Of a stretch of DNA of 64,000 nt, positions 1-10,640 are shown piece by piece. The notes under the pieces are model-generated. The model searched no databases. It was not told where the DNA came from and was given only the letters and a program-made list of their open reading frames with translations. The stretch is from Citrobacter portucalensis (GTDB lineage Bacteria; Pseudomonadota; Gammaproteobacteria; Enterobacterales; Enterobacteriaceae). A program made the translations under genes and the position numbers. Each line of letters starts with the position of its first letter. The first letter of the stretch is position 1. The stretch is from NCBI RefSeq assembly GCF_002042885.1, contig NZ_MVFY01000012.1, forward strand, positions 62,001-126,000, read 5' to 3'.

Positions 1-43
1 TATTGTGTTCTTAACCCCTGCCTGTAAACCCGGAGAACCACAC

Positions 44-1237
44 GTGTTTCAAAAAGTTGACGCCTACGCCGGCGACCCGATTTTATCGCTCATGGAGCGC
101 TTCAAAGAAGATTCACGTAGCGACAAAGTGAATCTCAGCATCGGCCTGTATTACAACGAAGACGGCATTATTCCTCAGCTTAAAGCTGTGGCGGAAGCGG
201 AAGCCCGCCTCAATGCCAAACCGCATGGCGCTTCGCTGTATCTGCCGATGGAAGGTCTGAACACGTATCGCCATACTATTGCGCCGCTGCTGTTTGGCGC
301 AGAACATCCGGTTCTCCAGCAGCAGCGCGTCGCAACCATTCAGACGCTGGGCGGCTCCGGTGCGTTAAAGGTTGGCGCAGACTTCCTGAAACGTTATTTC
401 CCTGATTCTGGCGTGTGGGTCAGCGATCCGACCTGGGAAAACCATATTGCGATTTTTGAAGGTGCCGGATTCGAAGTAAGCACTTACCCATGGTATGACG
501 ACACGACCAACGGTGTGCGTTTCAACGACCTGCTGGCAACGCTGAATACCCTACCGGCGCGCAGCATCGTGCTGCTACATCCGTGCTGCCATAACCCGAC
601 AGGGGCGGATTTAACGCCTGCGCAGTGGGATAGCGTTATTGAGATCCTGAAAGCACGCGATCTAATTCCGTTCCTGGACATTGCTTACCAGGGCTTTGGT
701 GGTGGAATGGAAGACGATGCCTATGCGATTCGCGCCATTGCCAGCGCCGGATTGCCTGCTCTGGTCAGTAACTCATTCTCGAAGATTTTCTCCTTATACG
801 GCGAGCGTGTCGGCGGACTGTCAGTGGTATGTGAAGACGCTGAAGCCGCTAGCCGCGTGCTGGGGCAGCTAAAAGCGACGGTGCGTCGGAACTACTCCAG
901 CCCGCCAAACTTTGGTGCGCAGGTAGTTGCCGCGGTACTGGGTGATGACGCGCTGAAAGCCAGTTGGCAGGCGGAAGTTGAAGAGATGCGTACCCGCATT
1001 CTGGCGATGCGCCAGGAGTTGGTTAATGTATTGAATACGGAGATCCCAGGCCGTAACTTTGACTACCTGCTGCAACAGCGCGGGATGTTCAGCTATACCG
1101 GGCTTAGCGCAGCCCAGGTTGATCGTCTGCGCGATGAGTTCGGTGTATACCTGATCGCCAGCGGTCGCATGTGCGTGGCCGGGTTGAATCACGGTAACGT
1201 GCAGCGCGTGGCGAAGGCATTTGCCGCCGTCATGTAA
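44..1237 (+). CDS. tyrB: Aromatic-amino-acid aminotransferase TyrB
   Basis: PLP-dependent class I aminotransferase that makes tyrosine and phenylalanine (and leucine) from their 2-oxo acids with glutamate as donor; cytosolic. The 397-residue protein matches the E. coli length and reads almost identically to it. Visible motifs are the PLP-site segment HNPTGAD, the DIAYQGF segment and [16 protein letters not shown], which holds the Schiff-base lysine. The frame extends 13 codons further upstream, but I chose the GTG at 44 because a GGAG sits at 32-35 with 8-base spacing and the protein then begins with the family's [16 protein letters not shown]-type hairpin ending in a T run follows the stop. 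Any TyrR operator would lie outside the window. Confidence 0.97.
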   Translation: MFQKVDAYAGDPILSLMERFKEDSRSDKVNLSIGLYYNEDGIIPQLKAVAEAEARLNAKPHGASLYLPMEGLNTYRHTIAPLLFGAEHPVLQQQRVATIQTLGGSGALKVGADFLKRYFPDSGVWVSDPTWENHIAIFEGAGFEVSTYPWYDDTTNGVRFNDLLATLNTLPARSIVLLHPCCHNPTGADLTPAQWDSVIEILKARDLIPFLDIAYQGFGGGMEDDAYAIRAIASAGLPALVSNSFSKIFSLYGERVGGLSVVCEDAEAASRVLGQLKATVRRNYSSPPNFGAQVVAAVLGDDALKASWQAEVEEMRTRILAMRQELVNVLNTEIPGRNFDYLLQQRGMFSYTGLSAAQVDRLRDEFGVYLIASGRMCVAGLNHGNVQRVAKAFAAVM

Positions 1238-1247
1238 CCGACTTTGC

Positions 1248-1281
1248 AGGCCTGATAAGCGTCGCGCCATCAGGCCTTTTT
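1248..1281 (+). terminator. tyrB terminator built from a REP-type hairpin
   Basis: The inverted repeat AGGCCTGAT (1248-1256) and ATCAGGCCT (1269-1277) is followed by five T residues. It has the core of a REP unit (CCTGATAAGCG..CATCAGG) and the form of a Rho-independent terminator, so one element probably serves as both. Confidence 0.7.
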
Positions 1282-1396
1282 CCAATGTGATCGTGCTCCT
1301 TTTCCAGGACAAAACCAGAGAAAATCCTTCCTTTCCCTCCCCCTAAGGGGTAAGGTCAGATAGTTTTTTGACCAGTTGTTAATAAAAAAATGATAA

Positions 1397-2134
<738 letters not shown>

Positions 2135-2261
2135 GGACGCTGGCTGCGGATTGCTGTTTTTTTAAACAAATTTACATTGCTGGCTTTTACCTTTTGCGGA
2201 CTTGCTGCACACTGAATAAAAGATGTTCTCATGAGGCAATATGCTGGTAAGGGGAATAAAG

Positions 2262-2618
2262 ATGACGAATTCGGAGTTGCTGCAATACTGCATGGCAAAA
2301 ACGGGCGCGGAGCAGAGCGTTCACAGTGACTGGAAGGCCACGCAAATCAAAGTCGAAGATGTGCTTTTTGCCATGGTAAAAGAGGTGGAAGAACGCCCGG
2401 CGGTGTCTCTGAAAACCAGCCCTGAACTGGCAGAACTGTTACGCCAGCAGCATAGCGATGTTCGGCCAAGCAGGCATCTCAATAAGGCGCACTGGAGTAC
2501 GGTGTATCTGGACGGCTCGCTGCCGGATTCACAGATTTATTATCTGGTCGACGCCTCTTATCAGCAGGCTGTGAACACGTTGCCGGAAGATAAACGCCGG
2601 ATACTGACGCAGCCCTGA
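2262..2618 (+). CDS. yjbR: YjbR, MmcQ/YjbR family protein
   Basis: Small cytosolic protein of the MmcQ/YjbR family (double-wing fold in solved members); its biochemical role is not established. The sequence is nearly identical to E. coli YjbR, including VSLKTSPELAELLRQQH and HLNKAHWSTVYLDGS. The frame opens 7 codons earlier, but the ATG at 2262 has AAGGGG at 2249-2254 and gives the family start MTNSELLQYCMAK and the usual length of 118. In E. coli it follows yjbQ; here only a 127-base AT-rich gap separates it from aphA. A large REP array follows. Confidence 0.93.
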   Translation: MTNSELLQYCMAKTGAEQSVHSDWKATQIKVEDVLFAMVKEVEERPAVSLKTSPELAELLRQQHSDVRPSRHLNKAHWSTVYLDGSLPDSQIYYLVDASYQQAVNTLPEDKRRILTQP

Positions 2619-2627
2619 TCCGTTTCG

Positions 2628-3480
2628 CCGGATGCGGCGCAAGCGCCTTATCCGGCCTACAGGTTTTATGCATATTCTGTAGTTTCGTAGGCCTGATAAG
2701 CGCAGCGCCATCAGGCACAACGGTTGCCGGATGCGGCGCAAGCGCCTTATCCGGCCTACAAGCTTTATACCTGATCTGTAGTTTCGTAGGCCTGATAAGC
2801 GTAGCGCCATCAGGCACAACCGTTGCCGGATGCGGTGTAAGCGCCTTATCCGGCCTACAAGCTTTATACCTGGTCTGTAGTTTCGTAGGCGCTGATAAGC
2901 GCAGCGCCATCAGGCACAACTGTTGCCGGATGCGGCGCAAGCGCCTTATCCGGCCTACAGGCTTTATGCGTATTCTGTAGTTTCGTAGTTGCTGATAAGT
3001 GCAGTGCCATCAGGCACAACTGTTGTCGGATGCGGCGCAAGCGCCTTATCCGGCCTACAAGCTTTATACCTGATCTGTAGTTTCGTAGGCCTGATAAGCG
3101 TAGCGCCATCAGGCACAACTGTTGCCGGATGCGGCGCAAGCGCCTTATCCGGCCTACAGGCTTTATGCATATTCTGTAGTTTCGTAGGCGCTGATAAGCG
3201 CAGCGCCATCAGGCACAACTGTTGCCGGATGCGGCGCAAGCGCCTTATCCGGCCTACAGGCTTTATGCCTGGTCTGTAGTTTCGTAGGCGCTGATAAGCG
3301 CAGCGCCATCAGGCACAACGGTTGTCGGATGCGGCGCAAGCGCCTTATCCGGCCTACAAGCTTTATACCTGATCTGTAGTTTCGTAGGCCTGATAAGCGT
3401 AGCGCCATCAGGCACAACCGTAGCCGGATGCGGCGTAAGCGCCTTATCCGGCCTACAAGCTTTATGCATATTCTGTAGGC
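2628..3480. repeat. REP/BIME array, nine units of about 100 bp
   Basis: Nine tandem units fill the gap between the convergent 3' ends of yjbR and uvrA. The CGGATGCGG core recurs at 2628, 2727, 2826, 2926, 3026, 3125, 3225, 3325 and 3424, a period of 99-100 bases. Each unit has one hairpin-forming REP (GCCGGATGCGGC..CTTATCCGGCCTAC), a short linker ending CTGTAGTTTCGTAG, and a second REP (CCTGATAAGCG..ATCAGGCACAAC). The last unit is truncated at its second REP. Low-complexity open frames cross the array on both strands and encode only translated REP sequence; I do not call them genes. Such elements act as 3' mRNA stabilisers and as gyrase and IHF binding sites. Confidence 0.95.
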
Positions 3481-3498
3481 CAGACAAGTGTTGCGTAA

Positions 3499-6321
3499 TT
3501 ACAACAGCGGTTTGAGGAAGCGGGCCGTGTGTGAGGCTTCACACTCAGCGACCGTTTCTGGTGTGCCGGAGACAAGGATTTCGCCGCCGCCGCTACCGCC
3601 TTCCGGACCGAGATCGACAATCCAGTCTGCGGTCTTAATCACGTCCAGATTGTGCTCAATCACCACGATGGTGTTGCCCTGATCCCGGAGTTGATGCAGC
3701 ACGTCCAACAGTTGCTGAATATCCGCAAAATGCAGACCGGTGGTCGGCTCATCGAGAATATACAGCGTTTGCCCGGTACCGCGTTTGGACAGCTCGCGCG
3801 CCAGCTTCACGCGCTGTGCTTCACCGCCTGAGAGCGTGGTAGCGGACTGACCCAGCCGAATGTACGTCAGGCCAACGTCCATCAGCGTTTGCAGCTTACG
3901 TGCCAGCGCCGGAACGGCATCGAAGAACTCACGTGCTTCTTCAATCGTCATATCCAGCACTTCGTGGATAGTCTTGCCTTTGTACTTAATTTCTAACGTT
4001 TCGCGGTTATAGCGCTTGCCTTTGCACTGATCGCACGGCACGTAGATATCCGGCAGGAAGTGCATTTCGACTTTGATCACGCCGTCGCCCTGACAGGCTT
4101 CACAGCGTCCGCCACGGACGTTAAAGCTGAAACGCCCCGGCGTGTAACCGCGTGCGCGTGACTCCGGTACACCGGCAAACAGTTCGCGCACTGGCGTAAA
4201 TACGCCGGTGTAGGTTGCCGGGTTAGAGCGCGGCGTACGGCCAATCGGGCTTTGGTCAATGTCGATCACTTTGTCGAAATGCTCCAGGCCTTGAACGTCG
4301 CGATACGGCGCAGGTTCAGCCAGCGTCGCACCGTTTAGCGCCGTCTGTGCAATCGGGAACAGTGTGTCGTTAATCAGCGTCGATTTACCCGAACCGGAAA
4401 CACCGGTAATGCAGGTAAATAAACCTACCGGCAGCGTCAGGGTGACATCTTTCAGGTTGTTGCCGCGTGCGCCGGTGAGCTTCAGCACTTTCTCTGGGTC
4501 AGCCGCAACGCGCTGTTTAGGCACTTCAATCTTGCGTTTACCGCTCATGTACTGGCCGGTCAGCGACTCAGGCACTGCCATGATGTCGTCGAGCGTCCCT
4601 TCGGCGACGACCTGACCGCCGTGAACACCCGCGCCCGGGCCGATATCGATAACGTGGTCAGCGGCGCGAATCGCGTCTTCATCGTGCTCGACCACAATAA
4701 CGGTATTACCCAGATTGCGCAGGTGGATAAGCGTACCCAGCAGACGTTCGTTATCGCGCTGGTGTAGGCCGATAGACGGTTCATCCAGCACGTACATTAC
4801 ACCGACCAGACCCGCGCCGATCTGGCTTGCCAGGCGAATACGCTGGGCCTCACCACCGGAGAGTGTTTCTGCCGAACGCGATAGCGTCAGGTAGTTGAGG
4901 CCGACGTTGACCAGGAACTTCAGACGATCGCCAATCTCTTTAAGAATTTTCTCGGCAATCTTCGCCCGCTGACCTGCGAGCTTCAGATTGTTGAAGAAAT
5001 CCATTGCATGACCGATGCTCATGTCAGAAATCGCAGGTAGCGGCGTATTTTCAACAAATACGTGACGGGCTTCCCGGCGTAAACGCGTCCCTTCACAGCT
5101 GGCGCAAGGACGGTTACTGATGAACTTGGCTAATTCTTCACGTACTGCGCTGGATTCCGTCTCTTTATAGCGGCGCTCCATATTGTGCAATACGCCTTCG
5201 AACGGATGGCGACGTACGGACGTATCACCACGATCGTTCATGTATTTAAATTCGATATTCTCTTTACCGGAACCGTACAGTACCACTTTATGCACGGCAG
5301 GGTTCAGGCTGGCCCACGGGGCTTCAACGTCGAATTTATAGTGTTCCGCCAAAGACTTAAGCATCTGGAAGTAATAGAAGTTACGGCGATCCCAACCGCG
5401 GATAGCACCACCGGCCAGCGACAGTTCCGGGTTTTGGATCACCCGATCAGGATCGAAATATTGCTGCACGCCGAGACCGTCACAGGTTGGACACGCGCCC
5501 GCCGGGTTGTTAAACGAGAACAGTCGCGGTTCCAGTTCGCGCATGCTATAGCCGCAGATAGGGCAGGCGAAGTTGGCGGAGAACAGCAGCTCCTCCGCTT
5601 TCGGGTCGTCCATATCGGCAACGACCGCCGTACCGCCGGACAGTTCCAGCGCGGTTTCAAAGGATTCCGCCAGTCGTTGGGTGAGGTCGTCACGGACTTT
5701 AAAGCGGTCAATCACCACTTCAATGGTGTGTTTCTTTTGCAGCTCAAGCTTGGGCGGATCGGAAAGGTCACAGACTTCACCGTCGATACGGGCGCGGATA
5801 TAGCCCTGGCCTGCCAGATTTTCCAGCGTTTTGGTGTGCTCGCCTTTACGCTCTTTGATCACCGGCGCCAGCAGCATCAGACGCTTACCTTCCGGCTGCG
5901 ACAGGACGTTATCCACCATCTGGCTTACGGTCTGCGCTGCCAGGGGAACGTCGTGATCCGGACAGCGCGGCTCGCCAACGCGGGCAAACAGCAGACGGAG
6001 ATAGTCGTGAATTTCGGTAATTGTACCTACCGTGGATCGCGGGTTATGGGACGTCGATTTTTGTTCAATTGAGATGGCAGGAGAGAGCCCCTCAATGTGG
6101 TCGACGTCCGGTTTTTCCATCAGCGACAGAAATTGACGCGCGTACGCGGAAAGGGATTCAACGTAACGACGCTGCCCTTCGGCATATAAGGTGTCGAAAG
6201 CGAGCGAAGATTTGCCTGAGCCCGAAAGCCCGGTGACGACAATCAGCTTGTCGCGCGGGATGACGAGGTTGATGTTTTTGAGATTATGGGTGCGGGCGCC
6301 CCGAACTTCGATCTTATCCAT
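3499..6321 (-). CDS. uvrA: Excinuclease ABC subunit A (UvrA)
   Basis: Damage-recognition ATPase of nucleotide excision repair; the UvrA dimer loads UvrB at lesions and, with Mfd, takes part in transcription-coupled repair. The 940 residues equal the E. coli length. Two ABC domains are visible: Walker [10 protein letters not shown] near residue 31 and GVSGSGKST near 640, signature motifs [12 protein letters not shown] and [12 protein letters not shown], and Walker [11 protein letters not shown] and [10 protein letters not shown]. Zinc-binding cysteine pairs occur in CPICGY..CPTCDG and CEACQG..CDQCKG. It is divergent from ssb across a 250-base gap with one LexA box, so it is expected to be SOS-induced. 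Confidence 0.98.
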   Translation of the reverse strand: MDKIEVRGARTHNLKNINLVIPRDKLIVVTGLSGSGKSSLAFDTLYAEGQRRYVESLSAYARQFLSLMEKPDVDHIEGLSPAISIEQKSTSHNPRSTVGTITEIHDYLRLLFARVGEPRCPDHDVPLAAQTVSQMVDNVLSQPEGKRLMLLAPVIKERKGEHTKTLENLAGQGYIRARIDGEVCDLSDPPKLELQKKHTIEVVIDRFKVRDDLTQRLAESFETALELSGGTAVVADMDDPKAEELLFSANFACPICGYSMRELEPRLFSFNNPAGACPTCDGLGVQQYFDPDRVIQNPELSLAGGAIRGWDRRNFYYFQMLKSLAEHYKFDVEAPWASLNPAVHKVVLYGSGKENIEFKYMNDRGDTSVRRHPFEGVLHNMERRYKETESSAVREELAKFISNRPCASCEGTRLRREARHVFVENTPLPAISDMSIGHAMDFFNNLKLAGQRAKIAEKILKEIGDRLKFLVNVGLNYLTLSRSAETLSGGEAQRIRLASQIGAGLVGVMYVLDEPSIGLHQRDNERLLGTLIHLRNLGNTVIVVEHDEDAIRAADHVIDIGPGAGVHGGQVVAEGTLDDIMAVPESLTGQYMSGKRKIEVPKQRVAADPEKVLKLTGARGNNLKDVTLTLPVGLFTCITGVSGSGKSTLINDTLFPIAQTALNGATLAEPAPYRDVQGLEHFDKVIDIDQSPIGRTPRSNPATYTGVFTPVRELFAGVPESRARGYTPGRFSFNVRGGRCEACQGDGVIKVEMHFLPDIYVPCDQCKGKRYNRETLEIKYKGKTIHEVLDMTIEEAREFFDAVPALARKLQTLMDVGLTYIRLGQSATTLSGGEAQRVKLARELSKRGTGQTLYILDEPTTGLHFADIQQLLDVLHQLRDQGNTIVVIEHNLDVIKTADWIVDLGPEGGSGGGEILVSGTPETVAECEASHTARFLKPLL

Positions 6322-6404
6322 TCATCTTTCCCGGATTAAACGCTTTTTTGCCTGGCTGCATGGTGCTACCGGCGATCACAAACGGTTAATTATGACACAA
6401 CCTG

Positions 6405-6424
6405 ACCTGAATGGATATACAGTA
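6405..6424. promoter_or_regulatory. LexA (SOS) box between uvrA and ssb
   Basis: The core CTG-N10-CAG reads CTGAATGGATATACAG at 6407-6422, a good match to the LexA consensus. It sits in the shared uvrA/ssb intergenic region, as in E. coli, where one box controls uvrA and an ssb promoter. Confidence 0.9.
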
Positions 6425-6571
6425 TTGGAATGCAAAACGCAGACGTCTGTGCAACAATGTCTGGCTGGGGTTGTTACTGGAATCAACTTCGCAACGTAGT
6501 AAAAGCGCTATTGGAAATGCTACAATCCCGCGCTTACACTTATTCAGTAACGTTTTTCAGGAGACACGATC

Positions 6572-7096
6572 ATGGCCAGCAGAGGCGTAAACAAGGTGAT
6601 TCTCGTCGGTAATCTGGGCCAGGACCCGGAAGTACGCTATATGCCGAATGGTGGCGCAGTTGCCAACATTACGCTGGCTACTTCCGAATCCTGGCGTGAT
6701 AAAGCGACCGGTGAAATGAAAGAGCAGACTGAATGGCACCGTGTTGTGCTGTTTGGCAAACTGGCGGAAGTGGCCAGCGAATATCTGCGTAAAGGTTCTC
6801 AGGTCTATATCGAAGGTCAGTTGCGTACCCGCAAATGGACCGATCAGTCCGGCGTAGAAAAGTACACCACAGAAGTTGTGGTTAACGTTGGCGGCACCAT
6901 GCAAATGCTGGGTGGTCGTCAGGGTGGTGGTGCTCCGGCAGGTGGCGGTCAGCAGCAGGGCGGTTGGGGTCAACCTCAGCAGCCGCAGGGTGGCAACCAG
7001 TTCAGCGGCGGCGCGCAGTCTCGTCCGCAACAGTCAGCTCCGGCAGCGCCGTCTAACGAGCCGCCGATGGATTTCGACGACGATATTCCGTTCTAA
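6572..7096 (+). CDS. ssb: Single-stranded DNA-binding protein (SSB)
   Basis: Homotetrameric ssDNA-binding protein that protects exposed DNA and recruits replication, repair and recombination proteins. The N-terminal OB fold (about residues 1-112, starting [19 protein letters not shown]) is followed by a Gly/Gln/Pro-rich linker and the conserved acidic tip MDFDDDIPF, which docks partner proteins. At 174 residues it is about 4 shorter than E. coli SSB, the difference lying in the linker. The start is fixed by CAGGAG just upstream and by the conserved N-terminus. It is divergent from uvrA and shares its LexA box. Confidence 0.98.
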   Translation: MASRGVNKVILVGNLGQDPEVRYMPNGGAVANITLATSESWRDKATGEMKEQTEWHRVVLFGKLAEVASEYLRKGSQVYIEGQLRTRKWTDQSGVEKYTTEVVVNVGGTMQMLGGRQGGGAPAGGGQQQGGWGQPQQPQGGNQFSGGAQSRPQQSAPAAPSNEPPMDFDDDIPF

Positions 7097-7120
7097 TCCC
7101 ACTGCGTTACGCTGAAAATA

Positions 7121-7148
7121 ATGGCTACTTCAAGACTGGGGTAGCCAT
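7121..7148 (+). terminator. Hairpin downstream of ssb
   Basis: An 8-bp inverted repeat, ATGGCTAC (7121-7128) and GTAGCCAT (7141-7148), lies 25 bases after the ssb stop and just before the 3' end of convergent yjcB. There is no clean T run, so termination strength is uncertain. Confidence 0.5.
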
Positions 7149-7162
7149 ATGCAATTTTGTTA

Positions 7163-7444
7163 TCAGTTCAACACCATCGGCCAATCTGGCGGTGTGTGGC
7201 TCATCACGTCAACCATCACGGTTTCAATGTTCTTCCAGATAGCGGACATATCCACCAGGGTTATGCCGAGCAATCCAGTCGCAAACCAGCAGGCAAAAAC
7301 CAGCCCCAAACCGCTGCTAATGACGGCCAGGCCAATATAATCTGATTTACGAAAACGGATATTGAGCGTACTGGCTAAAAACATCAGCACCGCGCTGAGT
7401 AGTTGCCACCGCAGAAGAACCACGCCAGTTGTTATTGTCGCCAT
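7163..7444 (-). CDS. yjcB: YjcB, small inner-membrane protein
   Basis: A 93-residue hydrophobic protein nearly identical in length and sequence to E. coli YjcB (start MATITTGVVLLRWQLLSAVLMF). Two or three membrane helices are apparent at about residues 5-25, 35-57 and possibly 58-72, separated by the basic segment NIRFRKSDY. Its function is unknown. It is convergent with ssb. A perfect CRP-type palindrome lies about 125 bases upstream of its start and could regulate it. Confidence 0.88.
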   Translation of the reverse strand: MATITTGVVLLRWQLLSAVLMFLASTLNIRFRKSDYIGLAVISSGLGLVFACWFATGLLGITLVDMSAIWKNIETVMVDVMSHTPPDWPMVLN

Positions 7445-7995
7445 GAAAAACGTCCTCAGAAAGTCTGGATGCCCAGGACAGCGCGGGGGTGTTCACCGAG
7501 GGTGTGATACTCTGGCTATCGACGGGCAATAACATGAATGAAACATTGTTTCTGTTACATGATTTTTGTGAACTATATCACATCTGGTCGTTTGTTCACC
7601 AGTATTGGCCGTTATTTTTGTAGGCTTATAACCACTCCAGGTGTGTGGTTTTGTTTAATGAAGTGTTGATAATAAATAACCATGTTCTAAACATGTATTT
7701 AGTCTACTTGTTATATTTATCCTAAATTAAACGTTAAAAAAAATTAATGAATTTCTTAAATGCAGCCAGGATAATGCTCATAAAAATTACTCCGTGGGGA
7801 TAATAACGTTATGAAATAAGCATAACTTTAAGTTTGCCTTACGGAAAAATAATATCATCATCAACTATTATCAGACTTTTACATAGAGAAGTCTGTTGCT
7901 AATACTGATAGATTCATGCAACTTAATCAGTCGGTGTTTATAGCATCCTGCCTTGATGGGTTCTGGCATATACGAAACAGGGAAATAGGGCTGAC
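7445..7995. other. AT-rich gap between yjcB and pdeC
   Basis: A divergent promoter region of about 550 bases, strongly AT-rich over 7600-7920. It contains one CRP-type site at 7567-7582. I see no coding sequence or repeat in it. The AT-rich stretch would be a likely H-NS target (inference). Confidence 0.6.
7567..7582. promoter_or_regulatory. CRP-type palindrome upstream of yjcB
   Basis: TGTGA-ACTATA-TCACA is a perfect match to both conserved half-sites of the cAMP-CRP consensus. It lies 123 bases upstream of the yjcB start and 414 bases upstream of pdeC, so yjcB is the nearer candidate target. Confidence 0.6.
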
Positions 7996-9582
7996 ATGAA
8001 TCACAGTGCGCGACGCAAGATGCTGAAGTTCCTGGGAACATTCATGGTGGTATTGTTCCCCGTGGTGCTGGCGATATGGTTTGCGCACATCCGGGCGATG
8101 ACCGAAACCCATAGCCAACTCCGCTCTTTTGCTCAACTGGTGTTAAATAAAACAGAATTGGTGATCCTACAAGCTGATTTGGCGCGTGATATGGCCCAGT
8201 TGTATCAGGGTAAGATGTGTACCCCGGCACATCAGAAAAGTATGCTAAATATTATTCGCGGTCGTTTATATATCAGTGAGCTAATTTATGCGCAGGGCGA
8301 TCATTTTTTGTGCTCTACGTCTATGGCACCGCCTGTTACTTATATTATGCCGACACCTGACTATAAACGTACGCCGGATATCGCCATCTATTACTACCGC
8401 GATACCCCTTTTTTCGCTGGCTACAGAATGACGTACATGCAACGCGGAAACTACGTCGCAGTCATCAATCCATTGTCCTACAGCGAAGTCATGTCAGATG
8501 ATCCGGATCTCTCCTGGGGCGTGTATGACACAGTAACGGATACGTTTTTCTCTGCCAGCGAAGCGGCAAATATTGCGCAATTCGCACCGCTCATACGCGG
8601 TGAAGCCTCGACCTTTCAACAAGACGATCGCTTCTACACCATCGTGCATTCAGAAAAACGTCCAATTGCGATTATTGTGTCGACCTCAGACAACCGCGTA
8701 AGTCAGATTTTCTATCACGAGGCGGCATTAACCATTCCCTTCGGGATTATCTGCAGCATCCTGATACTGCTAATGTGGTGGCGCACGCGCCAGGAATACT
8801 TATCTCCCCGGCGCTTATTAAAACGCGCGATCAAAAAACGTCAGCTTTGCCTGCATTACCAGCCGATCATTGATATTAAGAATGGGCAATGTGTTGGTGC
8901 TGAAGCTCTGCTGCGCTGGCCGGGCTGTAAAGGTGAGGTGATGAGCCCGACAGAGTTTATTCCACTGGCTGAAAAAGAGGGAATGATTGAGCGGATCACG
9001 GGTTATGTCGTTGAAGAGGTGTTCAACGATTTGGGGTATTTTCTTTCGGCGCATCCTCAGCTTTCTATATCGATTAACCTTTCCGCTTCTGACTTTCATT
9101 CATCCCGATTGATTGCCCTGATTAACGACAAAAATCGTGAGTACTCCGTGGCGGCCCAGCAAATTAAAGTTGAAGTGACCGAGCGTGGGTTCATAGATGT
9201 ACATAAAATGACCCCCGTAATCCAGGCGTTCCGTAAGGCGGGTTATGAAGTGGCATTTGATGATTTTGGCACGGGATATTCCAATCTGCATAATTTGTCA
9301 GCGCTGAATGTCGATATCCTGAAGATCGACAAATCGTTTATTAGCACGTTGTCCACTAACAGCACCAGTCACTTGATTGCCGAACATATTATTGAGATGG
9401 CACAAAGCTTACACCTGAAGACGATTGCGGAAGGGGTGGAAACGAAGGAGCAAATCGAATGGCTGCTTGAACGCGGCGTACAGTATTGTCAGGGCTGGTA
9501 TTTTGCGAAGGCGCTGCCGCCGCAGGAGTTCATGCACTGGATACAACGGTCGCCCGCCATACTGACGCAGAGCGGGCAATAA
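7996..9582 (+). CDS. pdeC: c-di-GMP phosphodiesterase PdeC (CSS-motif EAL protein)
   Basis: Inner-membrane enzyme that hydrolyses cyclic di-GMP. The 528 residues equal E. coli PdeC (YjcC). A first membrane helix (about 11-30) precedes a periplasmic domain with two cysteines, C75 and C106 in the CST (CSS-type) motif, which in this family form a DsbA/DsbB-dependent disulfide that controls activity. A second helix (about 239-259) leads into a cytoplasmic EAL domain with the signature EALLRW, the metal and catalytic motifs [16 protein letters not shown] and LKIDKSFI, and AEGVET, so it should be active. AGGG at 7987-7990 supports the start. It is convergent with soxS, with 2 bases between the stop codons. 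Confidence 0.95.
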   Translation: MNHSARRKMLKFLGTFMVVLFPVVLAIWFAHIRAMTETHSQLRSFAQLVLNKTELVILQADLARDMAQLYQGKMCTPAHQKSMLNIIRGRLYISELIYAQGDHFLCSTSMAPPVTYIMPTPDYKRTPDIAIYYYRDTPFFAGYRMTYMQRGNYVAVINPLSYSEVMSDDPDLSWGVYDTVTDTFFSASEAANIAQFAPLIRGEASTFQQDDRFYTIVHSEKRPIAIIVSTSDNRVSQIFYHEAALTIPFGIICSILILLMWWRTRQEYLSPRRLLKRAIKKRQLCLHYQPIIDIKNGQCVGAEALLRWPGCKGEVMSPTEFIPLAEKEGMIERITGYVVEEVFNDLGYFLSAHPQLSISINLSASDFHSSRLIALINDKNREYSVAAQQIKVEVTERGFIDVHKMTPVIQAFRKAGYEVAFDDFGTGYSNLHNLSALNVDILKIDKSFISTLSTNSTSHLIAEHIIEMAQSLHLKTIAEGVETKEQIEWLLERGVQYCQGWYFAKALPPQEFMHWIQRSPAILTQSGQ

Positions 9583-9584
9583 TA

Positions 9585-9908
9585 TTACAGACGATGGCGG
9601 TAGTCGCTGGGAGTACGATCAAATTCGCGGCGAAACACACGCGAGAAGGTTTGTTGCGACACATAACCAAGATCCATCGCGATATCAAAAATAGGTCGCT
9701 CAGTTGTCCGTAGTTCAACGGCGGCCAGCAAAAGTCGACGCTGGCGGATGTAGTCACCCAAGGTCTGGCGCGTCACCGTGCGGAACATTCTTTGTAAATA
9801 CCACTTCGAGTAACCTGATTTTTTCGCCACCGCCTCAATGTTCAGCGGTTGATCGATATGTTCATCAATCCATTCAATAAGGGTCTGAATAATCTGCTGA
9901 TGGGACAT
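9585..9908 (-). CDS. soxS: Superoxide response activator SoxS
   Basis: AraC/XylS-family monomeric activator of the superoxide and redox-cycling drug response (sodA, nfo, zwf, acrAB, micF and others in E. coli). The 107 residues consist only of the DNA-binding domain: two helix-turn-helices, the first around LNIEAVAKKSGYSKWYLQR and the second around FDIAMDLGYVSQQTFSRVF. It is divergent from soxR and its promoter overlaps the SoxR operator. Its 3' end lies 2 bases from that of convergent pdeC. Confidence 0.98.
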   Translation of the reverse strand: MSHQQIIQTLIEWIDEHIDQPLNIEAVAKKSGYSKWYLQRMFRTVTRQTLGDYIRQRRLLLAAVELRTTERPIFDIAMDLGYVSQQTFSRVFRREFDRTPSDYRHRL

Positions 9909-9965
9909 AGGGCTGCCTCTTTCTCAGTATTCGATTCGTCGTTTTGTCTGTGGGTGAGTATAATT

Positions 9966-9983
9966 CCTCAAGTTAACTTGAGG
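9966..9983 (-). promoter_or_regulatory. SoxR operator within the soxS promoter
   Basis: A perfect 18-bp palindrome, CCTCAAGTTAACTTGAGG, lies between soxS and soxR. On the soxS strand it fills the long spacer between a TTTACC-like -35 and a TATACT -10, the overlong-spacer layout typical of MerR-family activation, in which oxidised or nitrosylated SoxR untwists the promoter. Confidence 0.95.
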
Positions 9984-9994
9984 TAAAGCGATTT

Positions 9995-10453
9995 ATGGAA
10001 AAGAAATTACCCCGGATAAAAGCGCTGCTCACACCAGGTGAAGTCGCCAAACGTAGCGGCGTGGCGGTATCGACCCTGCATTTCTATGAAAGCAAAGGGT
10101 TAATCAGTAGCATGCGCAACAGCGGCAATCAGCGGCGATACAAACGTGATGTGTTGCGTTACGTCGCGATAATCAAGATTGCTCAACGCATCGGGATCCC
10201 GCTGGCCACGATCGGTGACGCGTTAGGTGTATTACCTGAGGGGCATTCGCTTAGTGCCAAAGAGTGGAAGCAGCTCTCTTCGCAATGGCGTGAAGAACTG
10301 GACCGACGCATCCATACTTTGGTGGCGCTACGCGATGAGCTGGATGGGTGTATTGGTTGCGGATGCTTGTCACGTAGCGATTGCCCATTGCGTAACCCAG
10401 GCGATCAGCTTGGCGAGCAGGGGACCGGAGCGCGCCTGCTGGAAGATGATTAA
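9995..10453 (+). CDS. soxR: Redox-sensing transcriptional activator SoxR
   Basis: MerR-family dimer with a [2Fe-2S] cluster; oxidation by redox-cycling compounds switches on soxS. The 152 residues hold an N-terminal winged helix-turn-helix ([20 protein letters not shown]), a dimerisation helix (about 80-118) and the cluster ligands C119, C122, C124 and C130 in [12 protein letters not shown], all present. Divergent from soxS and probably autoregulated through the shared operator. A strong bidirectional hairpin follows the stop. Confidence 0.98.
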   Translation: MEKKLPRIKALLTPGEVAKRSGVAVSTLHFYESKGLISSMRNSGNQRRYKRDVLRYVAIIKIAQRIGIPLATIGDALGVLPEGHSLSAKEWKQLSSQWREELDRRIHTLVALRDELDGCIGCGCLSRSDCPLRNPGDQLGEQGTGARLLEDD

Positions 10454-10489
10454 TTGGTTTAAAATATGTGACGGGTATGAAGGATATAA

Positions 10490-10640
10490 AACTAAAGCGC
10501 CACAGAGGGCGCTTTAGTTTGGTTCCGGTCTTTGTCTTTCACTCTATCCCGCTGGTTCACGGGAGGGTTTCCCCCGACATCAACACCCCTCAGTCGAGCA
10601 CATTAGGGGAGGTTCCGGCCTGTGTTGATAATGTAAGTGT
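10490..10640 (-). ncRNA. ryjA: Candidate RyjA small RNA
   Basis: E. coli encodes the roughly 140-nt RyjA RNA at this place, between soxR and ghxP and opposite to both. Here the non-coding stretch is GC-rich and structured, with G- and C-tracts (for example GGGAGGGTTTCCCCC and CACCCCTCAG..TTAGGGGAGG) in a region that is otherwise AT-rich, and it would end at the strong terminator at 10491-10518. Assignment rests on position and structure only; the 5' end is a guess. Confidence 0.45.
10491..10518. terminator. Bidirectional terminator after soxR
   Basis: An 11-bp perfect stem, ACTAAAGCGCC (10491-10501) and GGCGCTTTAGT (10508-10518), is followed by TTT on the plus strand and by a TTTTAT run on the minus strand. 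It can end soxR transcription and a leftward transcript such as RyjA. Confidence 0.8.

Noticed and set aside
2628-3480. Regular 100-base period considered as a CRISPR array
   Set aside because: The recurring parts are palindromic REP cores covering most of each unit, linkers are also repeated rather than unique, and no cas gene is near.
2479-3490. Several open frames of 70-150 codons on both strands across the yjbR-uvrA repeat array
   Set aside because: They encode only translated REP sequence with the same motif repeated, lack ribosome binding sites, and follow the repeat period.
5185-6072. 295-codon open frame on the plus strand inside uvrA
   Set aside because: It is the antisense shadow of a highly conserved coding region; no homology or start signal is recognisable.
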